Below, piece by piece: positions 1 to 8,338 of a DNA stretch of 64,000 nt. The stretch lies in assembly GCF_002135315.1 (NCBI RefSeq), contig NZ_NEGA01000014.1, positions 1 through 64,000 on the forward strand. The letters run 5' to 3'. Position 1 is the stretch's first letter; each line of letters begins with the position of its first letter. The notes beneath the pieces are model-generated. The model saw nothing but the letters and a program-made list of their open reading frames with translations. It was not told where the DNA came from and ran no database searches. The translations under genes and the position numbers were made by a program. This DNA comes from Acinetobacter sp. ANC 3903. GTDB taxonomy: Bacteria; Pseudomonadota; Gammaproteobacteria; Pseudomonadales; Moraxellaceae.

Positions 1-214
1 GTTTGACTTCTTTTTCTAGATCTATGATCCTCTGTTGCTCAGGGGTGAGTTGACGTTTACTTGAACCATCTGGATTAGCCATACGAATCCATTTATCTAA
101 TGTCGAATATCCGACACCAAGTTTTACAGCAATTGATGCTAATGATTCATGTGAGTTCACAAGTGCATAATCGATTGCTTGCTGTTTAAATTCTGGACTA
201 AAGCGTTTAGCCAT
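1..214 (-). CDS. IS3-family transposase OrfA, partial (runs off window)
   Basis: N-terminal 71 codons of the OrfA helix-turn-helix protein that binds IS ends, starting MAKRFSPEFKQQAIDYA. It matches the complete OrfA at 51610-51903. The HTH covers roughly residues 20-45. The start ATG at 214 is preceded by GGAG in the order expected for this IS. The gene is truncated only by the window boundary, not visibly by mutation. Confidence 0.85.
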   Translation of the reverse strand, partial: MAKRFSPEFKQQAIDYALVNSHESLASIAVKLGVGYSTLDKWIRMANPDGSSKRQLTPEQQRIIDLEKEVK

Positions 215-285
215 TTGTACATCTCCAAAGTTAACATTACGTTATCTGTAGAGGGACTATGTGTCCATTATTTTGTCTAGGATCA
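1..285 (-). mobile_element. IS3-family element, left part cut by window edge
   Basis: This is the reverse complement of the left end of the complete IS3-family element at 51539-52774. The terminal sequence TGATCCTAGACA ends here at 285 and the orfA start is at 214. The bases read as identical to the other copy over this stretch by eye. Only the orfA end is in the window; the rest lies beyond position 1. The two copies are in opposite orientation about 51 kb apart. Confidence 0.9.
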
Positions 286-530
286 ATATTTATTTGCTGC
301 AAAGCCAAATGAGGACACGCCCTAGTCAAAAATAAATTTTTTCCCTTTGTATTATGCAAAATTCTTATGTGTAAATTTGTAATTTTTTTATCGGGCTTTA
401 CACCTTTTATGTCTGAAATTATATGAGTTAATAAATATTAATTTTTTGAAAAAATTGTATATTTTTTATTCAAAAACTAAAGTATTCTATGACAGGTAAA
501 GCTCAGTTACATTTTACTGTTACTGGCAAT
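286..530. other. AT-rich spacer without recognisable gene
   Basis: Very AT-rich sequence between the IS end and the DUF6088 remnant. I see no open reading frame with a believable start and no clear promoter or terminator. Confidence 0.5.
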
Positions 531-979
531 GTAAGACATCAAATTGCAAAGTTTAACCGTGGGCGTGTTTTTTAGACAGTATTTAAGTGGAATCTGGTTC
601 ACGCCAAACAATTCAACGCAGCCTATATCGTCTGGTGGAGGAAGGTCTTATTAAACGTATCTAAAACGGAATTTATTACAAATCAGCAATAAGTAGAATT
701 TTAAATGGCAGACAAATGCCTCCACACCCCAATAGAACTATCAAAATTATTACCGCTAAAAACAAGGAAAAAATCCAATTATATGGTGGAGCAGCAGCGA
801 ATAGATTAGGCTTAAGTACTCAAGTGCCGATGTATAAAACATTTCATACGAATGGCATAATGAGAGAGATCAAGATTGCGGGTACTAAAATATATTCATT
901 TATATGGATAATGCTAAATTACTTCAATATTCTGGAACTGATTAGCCACTGCTTTAGTAGAAATGTTCTTTCTAGATAA
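531..979 (+). pseudogene. Degraded DUF6088 / AbiEi-like antitoxin gene
   Basis: Three pieces of one family can be read in order. The first is VRHQIAKFNRGRVF at 531-572 in one frame. After a frame change comes SGSRQTIQRSLYRLVEEGLI from 593, followed by an in-frame stop at 662-664. The third is PPHPNRTIKII...GGAAANRLGLSTQVP to about 880. This order (basic helix, winged HTH, then the AANLLGLSTQVP-like core) is that of DUF6088 proteins, which resemble the AbiEi antitoxin of type IV toxin-antitoxin systems. The last ~30 codons, to the stop at 979, do not fit the family, so there is probably another frame change. No toxin gene (AbiEii-like) follows; the next gene is a HAD hydrolase. The gene is certainly broken. 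The family call is from recalled consensus. Confidence 0.6.
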
Positions 980-1037
980 AATGGTGAATTAACAAGTTAT
1001 TTATGAGTGGTAAATGTTAGTCTAAAGAATTACTTAT

Positions 1038-1646
1038 ATGCTAAATAATCCGGCTGATTTCAAGGTCATCGTTTTTGATGTATTCGGTACTCTGATAAAA
1101 GCAGAACCGAAACGTTCACCCTACAGGAAATTAATGAAATGGCTAAAAGATCAAGGTCGAAGGCCTGCTTCTGACGATGTTGCCGTAATCATGTCTACAT
1201 TTGGAGAATTTACAGAAGTAGCAAAACGATTTGGGAAAGATATTCCTGCTCCACTACTTCAGGAATTAAATGAGGATTTAAGTGATGACCTACAAGCGAT
1301 GACACTATACGAAGATACGGTTACAATTTTAGAAAAATTAAGACAATCTGGATTTAGAGTAGCGCTTTGTTCTAATCTAGCTAAACCATATGGTGAGGCT
1401 GTATTTTCAATACTTCCTAACCTGGAAGCATATGCATGGAGCTATGAAGTGGGAAATATCAAACCAGAACCAGAAATTTATCAGTACTTAATTGACCAGC
1501 TGAATTGTCAACCGAGAGAAGTATTGTTTATAGGAGATACCCTGTTAGCTGATGTAACTGGACCCCAGGCATTTGGCATGTCAGCCAGATTAATTGATCG
1601 TAAAAAAGGACAGAAAATTTCAGATATTCTGAGTGACTTGCTTTAA
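1038..1646 (+). CDS. HAD-superfamily hydrolase (haloacid dehalogenase-like)
   Basis: A 202-residue HAD subfamily IA protein, complete in length. Motif I is VFDVFGTL with the nucleophile Asp14. The second position that is Asp in phosphatases is Phe16 here, as in L-2-haloacid dehalogenases (FDxYGT), so a phosphatase role is less certain than a dehalogenase-like one. Motif II is CSN (Ser112), motif III Lys142 (IKPEP) and motif IV GDTLLAD (Asp167, Asp172). It is cytoplasmic and has no signal peptide. It stands alone between a broken antitoxin gene and an IS scar, so context gives no substrate. Family assignment is firm; substrate unknown. Confidence 0.85.
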   Translation: MLNNPADFKVIVFDVFGTLIKAEPKRSPYRKLMKWLKDQGRRPASDDVAVIMSTFGEFTEVAKRFGKDIPAPLLQELNEDLSDDLQAMTLYEDTVTILEKLRQSGFRVALCSNLAKPYGEAVFSILPNLEAYAWSYEVGNIKPEPEIYQYLIDQLNCQPREVLFIGDTLLADVTGPQAFGMSARLIDRKKGQKISDILSDLL

Positions 1647-1733
1647 TGATTTTCAAATTTTTAGATGAGTAAAAACTCCTCAATATCAGGAAAAGATTGA
1701 CTAAAAATGCCGGTATTGTGGTTGTCTATAAAT

Positions 1734-2016
1734 AGACCTCTTTCATAAATCATTTTTTACTCAACTCCAAGTTATAGATTCCAGCGATTAAACTGAATCT
1801 CAAACCCAATCTTTTACCTCTGTTTCGGTAATGTCCAGTAAGGATTTTAAAGGTCTTCAGGCGACCAAATACATGCTCGATCCCGATTCTTCTTTTGTTG
1901 ATTTCCTGATTATAGATTTTGAGTTCAGAATCCAGTTTACAGCCTAATTTACAATACCAACGAACAGCCCAAAGAATGATTTCACCTTGAAAGTGCCGAC
2001 CGTGGAAGGGAGTCAT
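1734..2016 (-). pseudogene. Chimeric transposase remnant: IS6-type start joined to IS5-type end
   Basis: An 88-codon open frame (1750-2016) has two halves. Its first ~23 residues, MTPFHGRHFQGEIILWAVRW, are the N-terminus of IS6/IS26-family transposases such as IS1006. The remainder, with RRIGIEHVFGRLKTFKILTG and YRNRGKRLGL, is the C-terminus of an IS5-family transposase. The sequence GACCTCTTTCATAAAT at about 1734-1749 is the outer end of that IS5-type element. Neither half has its catalytic core, so it cannot be active. It looks like a junction left by insertion and deletion of two elements. Confidence 0.75.
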
Positions 2017-2054
2017 CTGCTGTATCTCGAAATAAATAAGATATTTAGCTTATC

Positions 2055-2303
2055 ATGTCAGCCTATTTACAACAGTGCCAAGAGATTCAAGAAGTTATTG
2101 AAGAATTAGATAGTCAAATTACGATTACGGATCTCCATGTCTGGAAAGTAGGTAAAGGTAAATTTTCATGCATTCTTTCTTTAGAATTGCACAATGTTAA
2201 TTTAACCGCAGATGATGTTCGAAAAGCACTCTCTATACATGAAGAAATCGTTCATGTGTCTGTAGAGATTAATTGTAAATATCGTCTTCTTGCTGCGGTT
2301 TAA
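2055..2303 (+). pseudogene. Cation diffusion facilitator, C-terminal domain only
   Basis: An 82-codon frame reads as the cytoplasmic C-terminal domain of a CDF metal exporter: ITDLHVWKVGKGKFSCILSL followed by DDVRKALSIHEEIVHVSVEI. This fits the DmeF/CzcD-type Co/Ni/Zn efflux family. The six transmembrane helices and the metal site (HxxxD, DxxxD) that would precede it are missing and replaced by the IS6/IS5 chimera. The ATG at 2055 is an internal codon of the former gene and has no convincing ribosome site. It is probably the 3' relic of a metal-efflux gene that once neighboured chrBA. Confidence 0.75.
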
Positions 2304-2350
2304 ATATTCTTGCTATATGAGCCATGTCTAATGACATGCTCATATATCTA

Positions 2351-3691
2351 TTAAAAACTGAATTTAACAATCAGCCCTAAAATTGCGGCTATTCCAATAA
2401 CTCTCAATACGCTTTGATTAAATTTAAATAAGGCGATACAGGCTGCTAAGGTAATCAAAGCGGCTATATAGTCAAAGTGCCCCTCAAAGCCTTTTGGCCA
2501 CAATACATGATAAGCGAAGAATAACGCCAGATTTAATATTACCCCTACTACAGCAGCAGTAATAGCAGCAAGGGGGGCGGTAAACTTAAGTTGATTATGT
2601 GTGGATTCTATAATTGGAGCGCCAGCCAGAATAAACAGGAAGGAAAAAATGAAGGTGAACCAAGTTACGATAATTGCCCCTAAAGCCCCAGCAATAAACT
2701 GATAATCTGCACCTAGTAAATCAGGACTATAAGCACCAATGAAGCCAACAAAAGCGACTACCATAATTAAGGGACCGGGTGTACTTTCACCCAATGCCAA
2801 ACCATCAATCATTTGTGTCGGGCTTAACCAATGATAGTAATTTACTGCACCTTGATAAACGTAGGGTAAAACAGCGTAGGCTCCTCCAAAGGTCATTAAT
2901 GCAGCCTTGGTAAAAAACCATGCCATTTGGGTATATGCATGATCCCATCCAAAGATATAGAACAAACTTAATAATGGAATGAACCATAAAAAGGCAGCAA
3001 TAACAATAATCTTAGCAAGTCGTGACCACTTAAATAGAGCATGTTCAGGTGTCGGCGTATCATCATCAATGATAGCTTTGCCGTACGATTTACCATTCGA
3101 TTGATGTGCATTACCGGAAAAAAGTTCAGGATATTTTTTACTGGTGAAATATCCAGTTAAAGCTGCAAGTAAAACAATTAAGGGGAATGGTGCGTTAAAT
3201 ACAAAAATGGCAATAAATGCAAAAATGGTAATCAACCAAAGAAATCTGTTTTTAAGAGATCTACTTCCAATGCGGTAAGTTGCATGGAAGACGATAGCGG
3301 TTACAGCAGGCTTGATGCCGTAAAATAATCCAGCAATGATGGGAACATCACCAAATTTGACATAGACCCAAGACAAGGCGATTAAAATAAAGAGCGAGGG
3401 TAAGATGAAAAGAATGCCGGCAATTAATCCCCCTTTGGTTTTATGCATGAGCCAACCAATATAGGTGGCTAATTGCTGGGCTTCAGGGCCGGGTAACAAC
3501 ATGCAATAATTCAAAGCATGCATAAAACGTTTTTCAGAAATCCATTTCCTTTCTTCTACCAGTTCCTGATGCATTACTGCAATTTGTCCAGCAGGCCCAC
3601 CAAAACTTATAAAGCCGAGTTTTAACCAAAACCATATAGCTGCCTTAAAACTGACTTCTGTTTCGATTTCTTTTGAGTCAGGTATTATCAT
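2351..3691 (-). CDS. chrA: Chromate transporter ChrA
   Basis: A 446-residue membrane protein of the CHR family, which exports chromate across the inner membrane. It is a long, two-domain (duplicated) ChrA: the first half carries FGGPAGQIAVMH near residue 30 and LLPGPEAQQLA near 66. The second half repeats the pattern with MTFGGAYAVLPYV and GLALGESTPGPLIMV. About ten hydrophobic segments are visible. The start ATG overlaps the stop of chrB by one base (TAATG), so the two are translationally coupled. It is complete, with no frameshift. Together with ChrB it forms a standard chromate-resistance operon. Confidence 0.95.
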   Translation of the reverse strand: MIIPDSKEIETEVSFKAAIWFWLKLGFISFGGPAGQIAVMHQELVEERKWISEKRFMHALNYCMLLPGPEAQQLATYIGWLMHKTKGGLIAGILFILPSLFILIALSWVYVKFGDVPIIAGLFYGIKPAVTAIVFHATYRIGSRSLKNRFLWLITIFAFIAIFVFNAPFPLIVLLAALTGYFTSKKYPELFSGNAHQSNGKSYGKAIIDDDTPTPEHALFKWSRLAKIIVIAAFLWFIPLLSLFYIFGWDHAYTQMAWFFTKAALMTFGGAYAVLPYVYQGAVNYYHWLSPTQMIDGLALGESTPGPLIMVVAFVGFIGAYSPDLLGADYQFIAGALGAIIVTWFTFIFSFLFILAGAPIIESTHNQLKFTAPLAAITAAVVGVILNLALFFAYHVLWPKGFEGHFDYIAALITLAACIALFKFNQSVLRVIGIAAILGLIVKFSF

Positions 3692-4614
3692 TATTGTTCA
3701 ACATTGAAGTTGGCAAATAGGCCATCAAAGATTTGATGAGTAAGTTGGATTAGTTGGTCATCATTTTGAATACTTGACCGTAAGCCATGCATAATTTTTT
3801 CTAGACCAATGGCTTCAGGTGGTTCTTGTCCACCAATATCTAAATAGTGAACAATTTCAGCAATCTTTTTTAAGGCAGTATTTTCTAATGCAAAGCTATG
3901 TATCAGAACTTCGAAGGAAACATAGTGATTAACATGAGTGAATGTTGCACCATCAAAGTCAAAACCAATCGCTTCAGGCGGGCAGTCATTAATATTGTCT
4001 AGCCAAAGAAATGTAGGATTATCATCAATAAATTTTTGAATGAGCCAAGCACAAGCTAAGCGATCTATCCAGGGACGTTTTCGTGTAGCCCAGACTTTAT
4101 TTTGGAATGTGTGCTTAGACAAGGTCTGAATTTGATCATGTTGTACATTCGGTTCATCAATTTCACCCAAATGCGCAACCTTAAGTTCCAATCTGCTTAA
4201 ACTGTTGAGAGTGATGTGTTGAAGCTCATTTGGAAAGAAGTCAATTTCAATCAGCGCAGTTAAATTTTTTCTCAATTTCCGAATGGTTTTTAAATGTTCA
4301 TTTTTCTGATCAACATTAAGATTTTTTTCTAATACTTTAAGTTGAGCTATAAATTCATCATATTCAGCTCTACGATCGAACAGTTGGATTAAATTGAGAT
4401 TGTCTGGGCAATCTGCATGAAAAATATATGCGCTGCCATCAGCCGTGGTGTGTTCTTCAATAATTGAGTCGAATTTTGAATTGAACTTGAATGGTAATAA
4501 GTAAACGCCATCCCTAAGCGTCACTGCACCACAACTTTTTATGGAGCGCCAGATTCTCATCCTGACAGTGGCACTTTGTGATGAAAGGCTAGAAACTAAA
4601 ATTGATAAATTCAT
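3691..4614 (-). CDS. chrB: Chromate resistance regulator/accessory protein ChrB
   Basis: A 307-residue protein starting MNLSILVSSLSSQSATVRMR. A longer frame extends upstream to 4701, but its extra 29 residues lie across a palindrome and do not fit the family, so I take the ATG at 4614. The N-terminal half resembles the ChrB N-terminal domain (SATVRMRIWRSIKSCGAVTLRDGVYLLP). The C-terminal half has the conserved ChrB block VWATRKRPWIDRLACAWLIQ and the segment GFDFDGATFTH. In Ochrobactrum, ChrB is a chromate-sensing transcriptional regulator of chrA; other work suggests an accessory enzymatic role. It is coupled to chrA by a one-base overlap. Family certain, exact role less so. Confidence 0.92.
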   Translation of the reverse strand: MNLSILVSSLSSQSATVRMRIWRSIKSCGAVTLRDGVYLLPFKFNSKFDSIIEEHTTADGSAYIFHADCPDNLNLIQLFDRRAEYDEFIAQLKVLEKNLNVDQKNEHLKTIRKLRKNLTALIEIDFFPNELQHITLNSLSRLELKVAHLGEIDEPNVQHDQIQTLSKHTFQNKVWATRKRPWIDRLACAWLIQKFIDDNPTFLWLDNINDCPPEAIGFDFDGATFTHVNHYVSFEVLIHSFALENTALKKIAEIVHYLDIGGQEPPEAIGLEKIMHGLRSSIQNDDQLIQLTHQIFDGLFANFNVEQ

Positions 4615-4622
4615 GTAATAAT

Positions 4623-4639
4623 CTCTACATTTTATGTAG
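4623..4639 (-). promoter_or_regulatory. Palindrome just upstream of chrB, candidate operator
   Basis: TCTACATTTTATGTAGA is a perfect 7-bp inverted repeat with a 3-base centre, ending 9 bases before the chrB start codon. Its place in the leader suits an autoregulatory operator (for ChrB itself) or a translation-blocking hairpin. Inferred from position only. Confidence 0.45.
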
Positions 4640-4990
4640 ATAATAGTACAGGTTAAAATTATTTTAAATAATTTATTATGTGTTTTTGAAGTACACCCCA
4701 AAGTAACGTCATGGTGACCAAAATCCTGAACCTGAAATCAATGGTTTATAAGCCGTGGAACATCAATTTTAGTAAGCTTTAAGCGAGTCTTAGATTTATA
4801 CGTGACATTAAAAAGCTTTACCCTACAAAATCAGTGATCTATGAATACCTATGACAGTCTAAGTCCAGGGTAATAATTTTGAAGTTTAATTAAAAATCTA
4901 TTTCAGTCACATTAATTTACATTTTGATGAGTAGATTGTGAATTATTGTTATGAAAAATTAATTAGCAAGTGATTTAATCAACCTCATAA
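4640..4990. other. Non-coding interval upstream of chrB
   Basis: Holds the presumed chrB promoter region. I see no gene. AT-rich stretches prevent a unique choice of -35/-10 boxes. Confidence 0.4.
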
Positions 4991-5092
4991 TAACAATAAA
5001 TAAATATAAATAGAGAAGGGTAACAGAACTTTAACTCTCTAATTTTTTGTTATAAAAACACGCTCAAAGAAGCAAATAAAGAATTAGAGAGT
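4991..5092 (+). repeat. Diverged repeat copy A (MarR-like gene remnant start)
   Basis: About 100 bases starting AACAATAAATAA and including CTCTCTAATTTTTTGTTATA and CTCAAAGAAGCAAATAAAGA. They reappear, diverged, at 5590-5690 (copy B). Copy B runs on into a MarR-type winged helix; copy A does not. This looks like an old duplication of the 5' part of a regulator gene. Confidence 0.6.
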
Positions 5093-5589
5093 TATGCTTT
5101 CCTTACCCAATTTACTACACTTTATATTGTATAAATCATATGAAGCATGGGCATATAATCCGTACTTTTTTGTGTTCTTCCTAACTATAAATATCCTACA
5201 TGCATATTTCCAAATTAAGCACAGGATTCAGCGACCATATTTAATTTTACATATGTCTATAAAATCTTTAAAGATATTTTTAATATTCAGCCATATATAT
5301 AAAATGCCTACTATTCTCAGCTAAAATTAGATGATTTTTCATTCATTATTTAGTTGTTAATTTTCATATTATTACCGTTAAATTTTATCAAAAATTAAAA
5401 AATAACTTATATGTAACACATTATAAAGAAAATTTATTTTTAAATTAATATTTATTTAATAAATTAAAATTGACCTTTATAGTTTTTTTAGAGTTAAACA
5501 TATTACATTTTGTTTAAATTTTAACACATAAATTGGCATTTTTAGTAATAGAGTACTCAACCATTAAATGTTTTAATTTTTTACATAAA
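5093..5589. other. AT-rich interval, no supported gene
   Basis: A 76-codon frame starting at 5094 begins inside repeat copy A, has extreme AT-driven composition (many Ile, Leu, Phe, Tyr) and lacks a ribosome site, so I do not call it a gene. Nothing else is recognisable. Confidence 0.5.
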
Positions 5590-5946
5590 AACAATAAATA
5601 AGTACAAAAAAGCATTGCAGAAAAGTTCTGGCTTTCTAATTTTTTATTATAAAAAATGTTCAAAGAAGCGAATGAAGAGTTAGGGAGTTCCAGAGAGTTA
5701 GGATGTCAACCACCATGAAAAATTGTTAACAGTTTAAAAGAGGAAGAATTGGTTAATATTTATTCTTGTGAAAATAACGGTCGAATTACACGAGTTAGAT
5801 TAACTGACAAGGGACAAAAAATGACAAAAAATCTTAATGATCTCAGTGGAATCATTTTATATAAATTTTTTGAAGGATTAACCCGCTACAAATTGAAAAG
5901 AATGTCAAAAAGCCTTAAATGTATTTTCAAAAATTTAGCCTGTTAA
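5590..5946 (+). pseudogene. MarR-family regulator remnant
   Basis: Begins with repeat copy B. The readable protein is ELGCQPP, then a TGA stop at about 5716, then KIVNSLKEEELVNIYSCENN and GRITRVRLTDKGQKMTKNL. This is the recognition helix, the wing (with RVRLTDKG) and the start of the dimerisation helix of a MarR regulator. The N-terminal dimerisation part is missing or scrambled, and the stop cuts the HTH. The gene is broken and no target gene is adjacent. Confidence 0.6.
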
Positions 5947-6164
5947 TATAAATTTAATTAAAGGTTTTATTCTTTATTTAATGTTAGAAAGCTATGAATA
6001 ATCCAACTTTAAGTTAGGGAGCCTTTGTTGAATAAATCTATTATTAAAGGCTTATTCAGCAATATATATTTTAAATATTTATACCACAACTCTATGTTGA
6101 AGTATGAAAATATACACTTATTAATAATCAAACTTTATATTAACTAATTAGGGTACTTTAAAAA

Positions 6165-6764
6165 ATGAATGCTTTAGAAAAAATTTTACCATCATTTATG
6201 ACTAAATCACATCAGTTTAATGGTAATGAAGAACGTAAAAACCAATTAAAAAATGATCTATTTGATATCAATGCTAATCTAAAAAACTTGGCTAGTAATA
6301 TTGAAGAATCTATACATAGTCTAGTTTTTATTGATCTTGATGATTTTTTGACAACACGAGGTTGGAATTCAAAAATTGACACTGCAAAAAATAAGACCTA
6401 CAAAAAAAATAATAAATTCATTAAGTTGTCTCCAATAAGTACATTAAATAAAAACATTTCTTTCTTGGTTGGTCATAACTTAGTTCGAATTCAAGATCAT
6501 TGTATTGAATTATCTTTTAAAGATGTTGTTCTACAGAGTGCTATTCATACAGCTAAGCTAGGTATAGAAATTAATAATAAGTCAATTGAAGAACTTGAGG
6601 ATTGTTTAAAGAAATTTCAGATGATAAAAAGTAAGTTAGAAGAATCAATAGCGAAACTGGATTTAAGCCAAATTAATTTAGAAACATTTAAAGCTAATTT
6701 AAATAGCCGTACAAAACAGCCTAATTTACGTGAAGCACTTATAAAAATTTTGGAAACTATTTAA
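6165..6764 (+). CDS. Hypothetical protein, C-terminal coiled coil
   Basis: A 199-residue protein I do not recognise. It is cytoplasmic, with no signal peptide or membrane segment. Residues ~20-55 and ~140-185 are charged and heptad-like (KSIEELEDCLKKFQMIKSKL), suggesting coiled coils. A central Lys/Asn-rich part contains RGWNSKIDTAKNKTYKK. The start MNALEKILPSF is preceded by AGGG seven bases upstream. Codon use is very AT-rich compared with the catabolic cluster downstream, consistent with acquired DNA. It stands alone between regulator debris and IS remnants. It may be a plasmid- or phage-derived orphan. Confidence 0.6.
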   Translation: MNALEKILPSFMTKSHQFNGNEERKNQLKNDLFDINANLKNLASNIEESIHSLVFIDLDDFLTTRGWNSKIDTAKNKTYKKNNKFIKLSPISTLNKNISFLVGHNLVRIQDHCIELSFKDVVLQSAIHTAKLGIEINNKSIEELEDCLKKFQMIKSKLEESIAKLDLSQINLETFKANLNSRTKQPNLREALIKILETI

Positions 6765-6957
6765 TTTTATAGATTATCTAAAATTAACATACTAAGGATT
6801 ATACGGACTGAATAGCCACCGATTTTGTAGACACCTTTTAGTTAGGTAATGGACTGCCACCACTCTCCTAGACACCTTTCAGTCCAGTGATTCCACCAAG
6901 AAAAAATGAGAACCTTGGAAAGACAAAAAGCTGAGGTCTTTAGAGAGAAATTAATTA
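6765..6957. other. IS-end scar
   Basis: Contains GGACTGCCACCACTCTCCTAG followed by ACACCTTTCAGTC at about 6848-6882. A related version is at 25188-25218 (CTGCCACTCTCCTAGACA). The same motif at two IS-debris sites marks a shared element end. Confidence 0.4.
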
Positions 6958-7227
6958 TTGAAAACGGTCAAATTCCTAGGAAGAACAATTTGGAAAAAGT
7001 GGTCTGGGTATCATCGCCGAAGCTTGGTAGAAACTAAGATGCATTGCATCAAATTATTGGGAGATAAACTCAGTGCTAGGAACTTTCAAAGCCAAGTGAA
7101 TGAGATTCATGCACGTGTGACAGTATTAAATAAATTTACGGAATTAGGCCGACCTCATACCCAAATTGTCACTTAAACCTGAGTAGATTCGGGTAGCTAT
7201 AATCTTTAAATCTTTGTGCAACAAAGC
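6958..7227 (+). pseudogene. IS5-family transposase C-terminus with right end
   Basis: Reads WKKWSGYHRRSLVETKMHCI, then KLLGDKLSARNFQSQVNEIH, ending ELGRPHTQIVT. This is the last ~65 residues of an IS5-family transposase common in Acinetobacter, including the YREK-like ETK region. The sequence CTTTGTGCAACAAAGCC at 7211-7227 is its right terminal repeat. The N-terminal two thirds, with the first catalytic Asp residues, are absent. The scar ends ten bases before the pcaU stop codon. Confidence 0.75.
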
Positions 7228-7236
7228 CTTAATAAA

Positions 7237-8061
7237 TTATAAAATATTACGCAGTTCTCGAGCTGTTTCTTGAAGTAAAGGTAAAATATTTTGAACTAAG
7301 TAGTCTTTAGTTGTTCGAATGGTTGGAGAAACAATATTTAATGCAGCAATTACTTTAAACTTATGATCATAAATTGGTACAGCAAGGGCATGTACTCCCA
7401 ATTCATGTTCCTCACATGAATAGCACCAATCATCCTCTTTTATTTTATACAAAAGTTCTAGAAAGAGCTGATTGTCAACAATAGTATATTTAGTCAGTCG
7501 TTGCAGAGGGTATTTTTCTAACCATTCTATTTGCTGATTGCGTTCTAAATGTGCTAATAAAATCTTTCCTGCAGAGGTTGCATGTGCAGGTAAACGGTTT
7601 CCTAAATGTAAACCGTAGGGATTAACGCGATCTGTTTGCTGATGTGCTGCACTGCGAGCGATCGTAATAGCCTCATATCCATCTAGCACCATAACTGAAA
7701 AGATCAAAGATGTCTGATTGGTCAATAAATTGAGTAAGGGTTGAGACATTTTAGGAAGCTGAGCACCACCAAGATAAGAACCTGAAAATTTTAAAATTTT
7801 AGGGGTTAGGTAGAAATAATGACCATCAGATTCTAAATAACCTAAATATTCAAGGGTGAGTAAATGGCGTCGTGCAGCAGCTCGTGTCATGCCTGTTCGT
7901 TCTGCTGCCATAGAAATATTTAAACGATGTCGGTCAGTACCAAAGCTGTCCAGAATCGCCATGCCTTTACTGATGCCAGCGACAAAGTCTTCGTGCCGAA
8001 TGGTTTTTTTATTGTCTTTATTGTGCAGCTGCTTTTCGGTGTGCTGTATTACTTTACTCAT
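7237..8061 (-). CDS. pcaU: IclR-family activator of the pca/qui cluster
   Basis: A 274-residue IclR-type regulator matching A. baylyi PcaU. The winged HTH spans about residues 47-80 (ISMAAERTGMTRAAARRHLL). The C-terminal effector domain (about 110-274) carries GNRLPAHATSAGKILLA and CEEHELGVHALAVPI, typical of the family. PcaU activates pca and qui transcription in response to protocatechuate and represses without it. It is transcribed away from pcaI, with three half-sites in the intergenic region. The gene is complete. PobR is a close paralogue, but the neighbours here make PcaU the better call. Confidence 0.93.
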   Translation of the reverse strand: MSKVIQHTEKQLHNKDNKKTIRHEDFVAGISKGMAILDSFGTDRHRLNISMAAERTGMTRAAARRHLLTLEYLGYLESDGHYFYLTPKILKFSGSYLGGAQLPKMSQPLLNLLTNQTSLIFSVMVLDGYEAITIARSAAHQQTDRVNPYGLHLGNRLPAHATSAGKILLAHLERNQQIEWLEKYPLQRLTKYTIVDNQLFLELLYKIKEDDWCYSCEEHELGVHALAVPIYDHKFKVIAALNIVSPTIRTTKDYLVQNILPLLQETARELRNIL

Positions 8062-8130
8062 ATTGTCTCTTTCTCCATTTTATTGCATGCATATTTTTAC
8101 TATAGCGTGAAATCAGACTGTATTAATCAG

Positions 8131-8175
8131 GTTTTGTTCGATATGTAGATAAATTGTTCGATGATCGAACAAAAC
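8131..8175. promoter_or_regulatory. PcaU operator: three half-sites between pcaU and pcaI
   Basis: GTTTTGTTCGAT occurs forward at 8131-8142. ATTGTTCGAT occurs forward at 8153-8162, and the reverse complement ATCGAACAAAAC at 8164-8175. The last two form a palindrome and the first is a direct repeat, the same arrangement reported for the PcaU site of A. baylyi. Confidence 0.85.
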
Positions 8176-8338
8176 ATGTGATTACTATCTAGTCCAAAGT
8201 AAAGAAATTATAAAGAATGAACGGATAAGGAAATCGAACTAAAAAACTAGGGAATGTCGTTTTAGCTGAATCGTCCTCCAGTACAAGTTAGTTTTCCGCG
8301 CCTTTTCAAATTTGCATGATGCACAATGGAGTTATCTA

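Noticed and set aside
2805..2987. Small open frames on the same or opposite strand inside chrA, pca, qui, cfa and pha genes
   Set aside because: They are shadows of long, well-supported coding sequences; no independent start signals or family matches.
5094..5324. 76-codon open frame after repeat copy A
   Set aside because: No ribosome site, AT-driven composition, begins inside a repeat that belongs to a regulator remnant.
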